Positions 1-7,595 of a DNA stretch of 64,000 bases are shown piece by piece. The notes under the pieces are model-generated. The model was not told where the DNA came from. It worked only from the letters and a program-made list of their open reading frames with translations, and did not search any database. The stretch comes from Pseudarthrobacter raffinosi. Lineage in GTDB: Bacteria; Actinomycetota; Actinomycetes; Actinomycetales; Micrococcaceae. Within the stretch, counting starts at the first letter, position 1, and each line of letters opens with the position of its first letter. The position numbers were made by a program, and so were the translations under genes. The stretch is from positions 124,001-188,000 of the forward strand of contig NZ_JAMXBH010000002.1 in NCBI RefSeq assembly GCF_023913735.1. Direction: 5' to 3'.

Positions 1-542
<542 letters not shown>

Positions 543-656
543 AACTAGCGTGACCGGGCTTGTTTGTGGGGGTCATACAAGCGATTGTGGCGCGAGCGCT
601 GGCATGATGGACTTCAGACCTCAAGCGATTTAGACGCTTCAAACAAAGGAGCCCAT

Positions 657-1409
657 ATGGGACTGCTGGACAACAAAACCGCCATTGTGACCGGATCCTC
701 ACGGGGAATCGGCGCTGAAGTGGCCAAGAACCTCGCTGCCGAGGGCGCCGCCGTCGTAGTTAATTACCGCCAGAAGGCGCCGCGCGCCAACAGGGTGGTC
801 GCAGGAATTGAAGCTGCCGGCGGCCGCGCCACCGCAGTGGGCGCTGACCTCACCACCCAGGAAGGCGTGCAGGCCCTGGCCAGCGCTGCCATGGAGAACT
901 TCGGTTCGCTGGACGTCCTGGTGCTCAACGCTTCCGGCGGCATGGAGTCCGGCATGGCAGACGACTACGCCCTGAAGCTGAACCGCGACGCCCAGGTCAA
1001 CATGCTCAACGCCGCCGTGCCCCTGATGAAGGAAGGCTCACGCGTGGTCTTCGTGACCAGCCACCAGGCCCACTTCATCAACTCCGTGCCCACCATGCCC
1101 GAATACGAGCCCGTGGCCCGCAGCAAGCGTGCCGGCGAGGACGCCCTGCGTGAGCTCCTTCCGAGCCTGGCTGAGAAGGGCATCTCGCTGGTGGTGGTGT
1201 CCGGCGACATGATCGAAGGCACCGTCACGGCGACGCTGCTGGACCGCTCGAACCCGGGCGCCATCGAGGCCCGCCGTGCCGAGGCCGGAAAGCTCTATTC
1301 CGTGGAGGAGTTCGCTGAGGTTGTGGCCAGCATGGCGACCGCGGACGTCGAATCCGGCCACACGGAATACGCCGGCGGCTCCGACTACTTCGGCAAGGGC
1401 GCCGAGTAG
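657..1409 (+). CDS. SDR oxidoreductase, FabL-like (possible enoyl-ACP reductase)
   Basis: A 250-residue classical SDR. The ATG at 657 has a strong Shine-Dalgarno (AAAGGAG, 645-651). A TGSSRGIG cofactor motif lies at residues 12-19 and an Arg-containing segment after beta-2 suggests NADPH. The usual YxxxK pair is absent. Instead Ser135, Tyr150 and Lys157 give a Y-x6-K spacing, known from enoyl-ACP reductases of the FabI/FabL/InhA type. The combination of a normal TGxxxGIG motif with Y-x6-K is that of Bacillus FabL. Its position directly after fabG supports an enoyl reductase role, but this is inference; databases would probably just call it an SDR. A strong terminator follows at 1471. Confidence 0.85.
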   Translation: MGLLDNKTAIVTGSSRGIGAEVAKNLAAEGAAVVVNYRQKAPRANRVVAGIEAAGGRATAVGADLTTQEGVQALASAAMENFGSLDVLVLNASGGMESGMADDYALKLNRDAQVNMLNAAVPLMKEGSRVVFVTSHQAHFINSVPTMPEYEPVARSKRAGEDALRELLPSLAEKGISLVVVSGDMIEGTVTATLLDRSNPGAIEARRAEAGKLYSVEEFAEVVASMATADVESGHTEYAGGSDYFGKGAE

Positions 1410-1470
1410 CCGTTCCGGGCATCCCGCAAGGGCCGTAGTTGCCCACGCCAAAACCCCATCACCACGACGA

Positions 1471-1501
1471 GCTCCGGGCAGTACTCCTGCCCGGAGCTTT
1501 T
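1471..1501 (+). terminator. Rho-independent terminator after the FabL-like SDR
   Basis: Perfect 11-bp stem GCTCCGGGCAG (1471-1481) with CTGCCCGGAGC (1487-1497), a 5-base loop and TTTT at 1498-1501. It ends the fabG/SDR unit just before the microsatellite. Confidence 0.85.
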
Positions 1502-1518
1502 GTCTGTCGCGAAGCCCA

Positions 1519-1551
<33 letters not shown>

Positions 1552-1603
1552 GGGCATTGTCGAGGGCGTTGTCTATGAGGGCAACGCCGCCTAGGGTTTA
1601 TGA

Positions 1604-2449
1604 ATGGCACAGCAACCAGAGGTGACAGGCCGTAGCTATCCGGCAGGTGTTCCGTGCTGGGTGGACACCGAGCAGCCCGACGTGGAGGCCGCCATGCTCT
1701 TCTATGGCGGAATCTTTGGGTGGGAATTCGAGGACACCGCCCCGTCCGGCGGCACCGGCAGGTACGTCATAGCCACCCTTGACGGCCAGGATGCCGGCGC
1801 CATCACGGGCGCCGGAACCGATGCCGCCACGTGGAACACCTACGTCTCCGTCGACGAAGCAGATGCGGCCGCGCGCCACCTGCTCTCCGTCGGCGCAACA
1901 CTGAAATCGGCCCCTGCCGATGCGGGCTCAGGAGGCGTGCAGGCAGTACTGGCAGATCCCGAAGGCGCCGAGCTCCGCATCTGGCAGGCCCGCGAGCGGC
2001 TCGGTGCCCAAGCCGTCAACCTTCCCGGCGGATGGAACTTCAGTGATCTCTACACGACAGACAACGAGGCAGCAGTCGCTTTCTACACGACGGCCTTCGG
2101 CTGGCAGTTCGACAACCTGGACTTCGGAATCATGATCCGCCGCCCCTGATACGGTGATCACCTTGAGGCCACCGTGGACCCCAACATCAGGGCTCGCCAG
2201 TCGGGCGACCTCGTGCCCCGCGGCTTCGAGGATGCTGTTGCCTGGCTTGCCTCCGCGGCGCCGGGTGAGCGTCCGCAGTGGCACGTGACGTTTACCGTCG
2301 CAGACCGGGACCGTACGGCCGAGGATGCGGAGCGCCTCGGCGCCGACATCCTGGGGCAGGACGATACCGAGTGGACGCGCACCGTCCTGATCCGGGATCC
2401 CGGCGGAGCCGTATTCACCGCGAGCCAGTACACGCCGCCCACGGGCTGA
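1604..2449 (+). pseudogene. Two-domain VOC (glyoxalase/bleomycin-resistance-like) gene with in-frame stop
   Basis: One continuous frame encodes two vicinal-oxygen-chelate halves of the kind annotated as VOC family or glyoxalase proteins. The frame is interrupted only by a TGA at 2147-2149, after residue 181, within the first strands of the second half. On both sides the same frame reads on as typical VOC sequence (GVPCWVDTEQPD near the start; WHVTFTVADRDR and VLIRDPGGAVF near the end), so a single substitution rather than a frameshift explains the break; GGA (Gly) to TGA is the simplest. The start at 1604 follows TAGGGT by 6 bases, so it looks leaderless. The truncated 181-residue product would hold one full domain and might still fold. 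Substrate unknown. Confidence 0.8.
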
Positions 2450-2508
2450 GCGGACCAGGCTGATCGTCCGGGCTGATTCGACCCGGCCGGCGGGACGGAG
2501 CCTGCGGC

Positions 2509-3402
2509 TCAGACGCCGGCGATGTGGCGCACGGCGTCGAGGTACGGCATGTTGATCGCAGAGTCCGCAACTGCCCGGACCGCAGGTTTGGCATTGAACG
2601 CCACTCCCATCCCGGCGGCCCCGAGCATGTCCAGGTCGTTGGCGCCGTCGCCTACGGCAATGGTGTGTTCCATCGCGATTCCTTCTGCAGCCGCCCACTC
2701 GCGCAGGTACTTTTCCTTCGCCGCACGGTCGATGACGGCACCGAGCACCTTGCCGGTCAGGGCGCCGTCCACAATCTCAAGTTCGTTCGCCAGCCAGTAG
2801 TCCAGGCCCAGATCCTCAGCGATGGGACCCAGGATCTGGTTGAACCCGCCGGACACCACGGCCACCACGTGGCCTGCAGCCTTGAATGCCGCAACCAGCT
2901 CAGCGGCACCTTCGCTCAGCTTCACTTCCGCCCGGACAGAATCGACGACGGCGGCCGGCAGCCCTGCGAGCACGGCCACCCGCGCGTGGAGGCTCTGCGC
3001 GAAGTCCAGTTCACCGCGCATCGCCGCTTCGGTGACTGCCGCCACTTCCTCCCGCTTGCCCGCATAGGCTGCCAGGAGCTCGATGACTTCCTGCTGGATC
3101 AGCGTCGAATCAACGTCCATGATCAACAGCTTCCGCGGAGCCGCACGAAGGCCAGCGGGAACGATGGCGGTGTCCAGGCCATCCTGCGCCGCCTCGGCCA
3201 CCGCCCGGCGGAGCGCCGAAATGCCGGCGTCCGTGCCATCCGCGACGGCGACCTCGGCAGTGTGGACCTCAAACCGGCTGTCCCCGCCCCTTGATTCGGA
3301 TTGGAGCGTGGCGCCACTGCCCGTCAGGGCGGAGCGCAGCTTGTCGAGCCCGGAGGCAGTCAATTTTGGGCCATAGCTGACCGCAGTCACGTTCGAAGTC
3401 AT
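2509..3402 (-). CDS. serB: Phosphoserine phosphatase SerB
   Basis: A 297-residue HAD-superfamily phosphatase catalysing the last step of serine biosynthesis, phosphoserine to serine. It has the DVDST nucleophile motif (Asp96, Asp98), SGG at 184-186 (motif II) and GDGANDLDM at 251-259 (motif IV). The first ~85 residues are an ACT-like N-terminal region typical of the longer actinobacterial SerB. The ATG at 3400-3402 is preceded on its strand by TAAGAT with a 7-base gap, so the mRNA is probably leaderless. It converges with the VOC gene and diverges from the ABC ATPase. Confidence 0.96.
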   Translation of the reverse strand: MTSNVTAVSYGPKLTASGLDKLRSALTGSGATLQSESRGGDSRFEVHTAEVAVADGTDAGISALRRAVAEAAQDGLDTAIVPAGLRAAPRKLLIMDVDSTLIQQEVIELLAAYAGKREEVAAVTEAAMRGELDFAQSLHARVAVLAGLPAAVVDSVRAEVKLSEGAAELVAAFKAAGHVVAVVSGGFNQILGPIAEDLGLDYWLANELEIVDGALTGKVLGAVIDRAAKEKYLREWAAAEGIAMEHTIAVGDGANDLDMLGAAGMGVAFNAKPAVRAVADSAINMPYLDAVRHIAGV

Positions 3403-3569
3403 GGCTGCAATCTTAGCCAGCGGGGGAGAGCCGCCCGAATTGATTGCGCCACGTTGATGGCGAACCCGTGGGCCAGCCAGCAGACGGGCCGTGCCCGGGA
3501 CTGTGACGGGCGTCGCTGTCCACGTTTCAGTTATCAGTCCGTCCCTGTTTTGTCCTAGTGTCTACTCCT

Positions 3570-4355
3570 ATGAGTGATGTTCTTGAATTGGCCGCCGTCA
3601 GCGTTGTCCGTGGGTCTAAGACGCTCCTGAACAAGGTGGACTGGCAGGTCAAGGAGGGCGAGCGCTGGGTCATCCTGGGACCCAACGGCGCAGGCAAGAC
3701 CACTCTCCTGCAGATTGCTGCAGCCCGTCTCCACCCCACCAGCGGCATAGCCGGCGTCCTGGAGGAAATCCTCGGCTCCGTGGACGTGTTTGAACTCCGG
3801 CCCCGCATCGGACTGTCCTCCGCCGCACTGGCCAACCAGATTCCCGGGCACGAAACGGTCCTCAATGTAGTCGTCACGGCGGCGTACGGCGTGACGGGGC
3901 GGTGGCGTGAGGGCTATGAGAGGGCTGACGAACGCCGGGCTTTCAGGCTGCTGAATGACTGGGGCATGGGGCCGTTCCTGAACAGGGCTTTCGCGTCCCT
4001 TTCCGAGGGTGAGCGCAAGCGCGTCCAGATTGCCCGTGCCCTGATGACTGACCCGGAACTCCTCCTGCTCGACGAACCTGCCGCCGGCCTGGACCTGGGT
4101 GGGCGCGAGGACCTGGTGCACCGCCTCACCGAACTGGCCCGTGATGACGCCGCTCCGGCCATTGTCCTGGTCACCCACCACCTCGAAGAAGTGCCGCCTG
4201 GCTTCACCCACGCGATGTTGCTCCGTGAATCCAACGTGGTGGCGGCCGGACCCCTCGAGGGTGTGCTCACGGCGGAGCACCTCAGCAAGACCTTCGGCGT
4301 GGAACTCGACGTCACAGTCAACGCCGGCCGCTACACCGCCACCGCCCGCCGCTAG
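3570..4355 (+). CDS. ABC transporter ATP-binding protein
   Basis: A 261-residue single nucleotide-binding domain. Walker A is GPNGAGKT (residues 37-44), the signature LSEGERKRVQIARAL, Walker B LLLLDEPAAGLD, followed by the H-loop VTHHLEE. No membrane partner is adjacent; the next gene is a TSUP permease that does not use ATP. The substrate and even a transport role are unknown (ModF/YdiF-like stand-alone ATPases look similar). I chose ATG 3570 over the in-frame GTG 3558, because TAGTGT at 3556-3561 overlaps that GTG and lies 8 bases before the ATG, as expected for a leaderless mRNA. Confidence 0.9.
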   Translation: MSDVLELAAVSVVRGSKTLLNKVDWQVKEGERWVILGPNGAGKTTLLQIAAARLHPTSGIAGVLEEILGSVDVFELRPRIGLSSAALANQIPGHETVLNVVVTAAYGVTGRWREGYERADERRAFRLLNDWGMGPFLNRAFASLSEGERKRVQIARALMTDPELLLLDEPAAGLDLGGREDLVHRLTELARDDAAPAIVLVTHHLEEVPPGFTHAMLLRESNVVAAGPLEGVLTAEHLSKTFGVELDVTVNAGRYTATARR

Positions 4356-4373
4356 GCCACGGCGCCGCCAACC

Positions 4374-5159
4374 GTGGATCTTCTCAGCAGCATCTTTGTG
4401 TTTTTTGCCGGCCTGTGGGCGGGCACCATCAACGCCGTTGTAGGCTCCGGCACCCTGGTCACCTTCCCGGTCCTGATCGCCCTCGGCGTCACTCCGGTGG
4501 TCGCTTCCATGAGCAACGCGATGGGCCTTGTGGCCGGCACCGCAGCGGGCGCGTGGGGCTACCGCCGCGAGCTCAAGGGCCGCGGCCTGCAGCTGCTGAA
4601 GCTCCTCCCGGCGTCGCTGCTGGGCGGCATCACCGGAGCCTGGCTGCTGCTGCACCTGCCGGAGAAGGTCTTCCACTACGTCGCACCGGTCCTCCTGGTC
4701 CTTGCCCTGCTGATGGTGGTGTTCCAGCCGCGGCTGCAGGCCTGGGTCCGCAACCGCGAGGAAAACCCCGAGCACGCCATCAAGGACAAACACCATGGCA
4801 TCCTCCTGATCGTGCTGGTGTACCTGGCCGGCGTCTATGGGGGCTACTTCGTGGCCGCCCAAGGCATCCTCCTGGTGGGCATTCTGGGCGTGTTCCTTAC
4901 CGGCACCATCCAGAACGCCAATGCCATGAAGAACATCCTGGTCCTCGGCGTGAACCTTGTGGCCGCAGTGTCCTACCTGCTCTTCGCGTTTGACCGGATC
5001 AACTGGCTGGTGGTGCTCCTGATTGCCGTGAGCTCCACGATCGGCGGCCTCCTGGGATCCAAGGTGGGACGGAGGCTGTCCCCGGCTGTGCTGCGGACTG
5101 TCATCTTTGCCCTCGGCCTGATGGCGCTGGGCTTTATGATCGCCAACCTGATGAAATAA
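4374..5159 (+). CDS. TSUP (TauE/SafE) family sulfite/anion exporter
   Basis: A 261-residue integral membrane protein with about eight predicted hydrophobic helices in two halves. The conserved N-terminal segment is GTINAVVGSGTLVTFPVL and a repeated motif in the second half is GYFVAAQGILLVGIL. The family moves sulfite, organosulfonates or related anions across the inner membrane; the substrate here cannot be assigned. The GTG start lies 18 bases after the ABC ATPase stop and the RNA methyltransferase begins 7 bases after its own stop, so the three genes are probably co-transcribed. Confidence 0.88.
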   Translation: MDLLSSIFVFFAGLWAGTINAVVGSGTLVTFPVLIALGVTPVVASMSNAMGLVAGTAAGAWGYRRELKGRGLQLLKLLPASLLGGITGAWLLLHLPEKVFHYVAPVLLVLALLMVVFQPRLQAWVRNREENPEHAIKDKHHGILLIVLVYLAGVYGGYFVAAQGILLVGILGVFLTGTIQNANAMKNILVLGVNLVAAVSYLLFAFDRINWLVVLLIAVSSTIGGLLGSKVGRRLSPAVLRTVIFALGLMALGFMIANLMK

Positions 5160-5166
5160 TCAGCCG

Positions 5167-5991
5167 GTGACAATCCACTACCTTCAATCTGCCGGGGATC
5201 CCCGTGTCTCCGACTACACGCAGCTGACGGACGTTCACCTGCGGAAGCTCCGTGAACCGGCTGAAGGAATGTACATCGCCGAATCCTCACGGGTCCTGCG
5301 CCGGGCGTTGGCGGCCGGCCACCGGCCAAGGTCGTTCTTCCTGGCGGAGAAATGGCTGGCTGACCTGCAGGATGTCCTCAGTGCCTACCCCGACGTTCCC
5401 GCCTTTATTGGCAGCGCTGCCCTGCTCGAAGAGATCACCGGGTTCCACCTCCACCGCGGCGCCATGGCAGCCATGCAACGGCCGGAACCGGTGCCTCTCC
5501 ACGACTTGCTGGCAGGCGCGCGCCGGGTCGCGATCCTGGAGGACATCGTGGACCACACCAACGTGGGCGCCATCTTCCGGTCGGCCGCGGCCCTGGACAT
5601 CGATGCCGTCCTGATTTCGCCGCGCTGCGGCGATCCGCTCTACCGCCGCAGCGTCCGGGTCAGCATGGGAACGGTCTTCCAGGTGCCTTGGGCGCGGCTG
5701 GAGTCCTGGCCGCAGGACCTGTCGCTGCTTAAGGAAGCCGGCTTCACCGTGGCCGCGTTGGAACTCACCGGGGACGCCGTGGACGTGGACGCGCTTGCCG
5801 CACGCAATCCGGACCGGCTGGCCCTGGTGCTCGGTACCGAAGGTGCCGGCATGAGCGCCGAGACGCTTGCCGCCGTCGACCTCGCCGTGAAGATCCCCAT
5901 GCGCGCCGGCGTGGACTCCCTCAACGTGGCGGCGGCCTCCGCCGTGGCGTTCTGGGAACTCCGGCCCCGCGGTTCGCAGGGTCCGCGCTGA
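5167..5991 (+). CDS. TrmH/SpoU family RNA 2'-O-methyltransferase
   Basis: A 274-residue SPOUT methyltransferase that would transfer methyl from SAM to a ribose 2'-OH in rRNA or tRNA. The three SpoU motifs are visible: HTNVGAIFRSAAAL (motif 1), VLGTEGAGMS (motif 2) and IPMRAGVDSLNVAAASAVA (motif 3), which build the trefoil knot. An N-terminal substrate-binding extension precedes the catalytic domain. GTG start, 7 bases after the TSUP gene. The exact RNA site is not predictable from sequence. Confidence 0.92.
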   Translation: MTIHYLQSAGDPRVSDYTQLTDVHLRKLREPAEGMYIAESSRVLRRALAAGHRPRSFFLAEKWLADLQDVLSAYPDVPAFIGSAALLEEITGFHLHRGAMAAMQRPEPVPLHDLLAGARRVAILEDIVDHTNVGAIFRSAAALDIDAVLISPRCGDPLYRRSVRVSMGTVFQVPWARLESWPQDLSLLKEAGFTVAALELTGDAVDVDALAARNPDRLALVLGTEGAGMSAETLAAVDLAVKIPMRAGVDSLNVAAASAVAFWELRPRGSQGPR

Positions 5992-6113
5992 TCAGCTATT
6001 ATTAACAGCTGGCTGTCCTGCGCTTTCTGTCTTGCGGCAGTGAAGCAGACACCAGCCATCCCATTCATACCTGGCAGCTGGCAAAATCCAGTTGTGCGAA
6101 CAAAGGCCCCATT

Positions 6114-6371
6114 ATGAAGTCTGATATCCACCCGAAGTACGAAGCTGTTGTTTTCAACGACCTGGCTTCCGGCGTCAAGTTCCTGACCAAGTCCACCGTG
6201 TCTTCCAAGAAGACCATCGAGTGGGAAGACGGAAACACCTACCCGGTCATTGACGTCGAAATCTCCTCCGAGTCCCACCCGTTCTACACGGGCAAGCAGC
6301 GCATCATGGACTCTGCAGGCCGCGTCGAGCGCTTCAACGCTCGCTTCAAGGGCTTCGGCGGCGCGAAGTAA
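6114..6371 (+). CDS. rpmE2: 50S ribosomal protein L31 type B
   Basis: An 85-residue protein matching L31 type B ([16 protein letters not shown] at the start). It has no CxxC pairs, so it is the zinc-independent paralogue. In many bacteria this version is repressed by Zur and used under zinc shortage. I looked for a Zur-like palindrome in the 122 bases upstream and did not see a convincing one, so here it may be the only or constitutive L31. A strong terminator follows. Confidence 0.96.
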   Translation: MKSDIHPKYEAVVFNDLASGVKFLTKSTVSSKKTIEWEDGNTYPVIDVEISSESHPFYTGKQRIMDSAGRVERFNARFKGFGGAK

Positions 6372-6398
6372 TTCACTTCACCCCCCAAGGTTCTTTGG

Positions 6399-6430
6399 AA
6401 AGCCCGCACCGGCAACGGTGCGGGCTTTTT
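6399..6430 (+). terminator. Rho-independent terminator after rpmE2
   Basis: A 13-bp perfect stem (AAAGCCCGCACCG, 6399-6411, with its complement at 6416-6428) closed by a GCAA tetraloop and followed by further T residues. Confidence 0.92.
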
Positions 6431-6486
6431 GCGTCCGGGGGTTTTGTCGTTTCGGGGAGCCCTGATCGTGGGGCAGGATGGGTGGC

Positions 6487-7578
6487 ATGACTGCCTCGCC
6501 GTTTGCCGCTGAAGACCGCCCCCTCAGCCACCACGGTGAGTACAAAGTCCCCGGCGGCAAACTTGTGGTGGTGGATTTCGACGTTGTGGACGGTGTCCTC
6601 GCCGACGTCTCCCTCAGCGGCGACTTTTTCCTCGAACCCGACGAGACGCTGCCTGCCATCAACCGGGCGCTGACAGGACTTCCGGAAAGCACGACCGTGG
6701 CGGAGCTGTCCGCGGCCGTCACCGCTTCGCTGCCGCCCGGCGCTGTCCTGTTCGGCTTTTCGGCCGACGCCGTGGCCGTCACGGTCCGCCGCGCGCTGGC
6801 GAAGGCCACGGCCTGGACCGACCACCGCTGGAACATCATCGCCCCCACGGTACTGCCCACGCATATCAACGTCGCGCTGGATGAGGTGCTGACCGAAGAG
6901 GTGGGCGGCGGCCGTCGCAACCCCACCCTGCGGTTCTGGGACTGGGAGGAACCGTCCGTGGTGATCGGCAGTTTCCAGTCCTTCCGCAACGAGCTGGATC
7001 CCGACGGCGTCGCCCGGCACAGCATCACCGTGGTCCGCCGGATCAGCGGTGGCGGAGCCATGTTCATGGAGGCCGGCAACTGCATCACCTACTCCCTGTA
7101 CCTGCCGCAGACGCTCGTGGACGGGATCAGCTTCGCGGACTCCTACGCATTCCTCGACGCCTGGGTGATGGCCGCCCTCGAGAAAATCGGGGTGACCGCG
7201 TTTTACGTGCCCCTGAACGACATCGCCACGGACCAGGGCAAGATCGGCGGCGCCGCCCAGAAACGCCTGGCCAACGGCGGCATGCTGCACCACGTCACCA
7301 TGAGCTACGACATCGACGCCGACAAGATGGTCGAGGTGCTGCGCATCGGTAAGGAGAAGCTCTCGGACAAGGGGACGCGCAGCGCCAAGAAGCGGGTTGA
7401 TCCGCTGCGCCGGCAGACCGGGCTGACCCGCACGGAGATCATCGCGGCCATGATGGAAGTGTTCACCGAACGCTACGCGGCGACCTCGTCCGAACTCACT
7501 GCCGCCGAGCTCACTGCCGCCCGGGACCGGGTGACCACCAAGTTCGGCGCCGAGGATTGGCTGCACCGGGTCCCGTAA
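6487..7578 (+). CDS. lplA: Lipoate-protein ligase A with N-terminal accessory domain
   Basis: A 363-residue enzyme of the LplA family, which activates lipoate (or octanoate) with ATP and attaches it to lipoyl domains of 2-oxoacid dehydrogenases and GcvH. Residues ~1-90 (YKVPGGKLVVVDFDV, FFLEPDE) resemble the small accessory domain that in E. coli LplA is C-terminal. The catalytic domain follows, with VVIGSFQSF, the RRISGGGAMF loop and the GKIGGAAQKR motif with the active-site Lys. The domain order is therefore permuted relative to E. coli. An in-frame ATG exists at 6478; ATG 6487 has AGGA 8 bases upstream and is preferred. Confidence 0.9.
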   Translation: MTASPFAAEDRPLSHHGEYKVPGGKLVVVDFDVVDGVLADVSLSGDFFLEPDETLPAINRALTGLPESTTVAELSAAVTASLPPGAVLFGFSADAVAVTVRRALAKATAWTDHRWNIIAPTVLPTHINVALDEVLTEEVGGGRRNPTLRFWDWEEPSVVIGSFQSFRNELDPDGVARHSITVVRRISGGGAMFMEAGNCITYSLYLPQTLVDGISFADSYAFLDAWVMAALEKIGVTAFYVPLNDIATDQGKIGGAAQKRLANGGMLHHVTMSYDIDADKMVEVLRIGKEKLSDKGTRSAKKRVDPLRRQTGLTRTEIIAAMMEVFTERYAATSSELTAAELTAARDRVTTKFGAEDWLHRVP

Positions 7579-7595
7579 GAGCCTTGCCGGGTGAT

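Noticed and set aside
2147..2149. TGA in the VOC gene as a selenocysteine codon
   Set aside because: The position fits a Gly codon (GGA), no SECIS-like structure or selenoprotein family is involved, and VOC proteins are not known to use selenocysteine.
3555..4862. Long minus-strand open frame of 435 codons
   Set aside because: It runs antisense to the ABC ATPase and TSUP genes. Its composition is a low-complexity mirror of high-GC codons and no domain is recognisable.
5992..6113. Zur-box search before the zinc-free L31 gene
   Set aside because: No convincing palindrome of the TGAAAATNATTTTCA type is present, so zinc control is not claimed.
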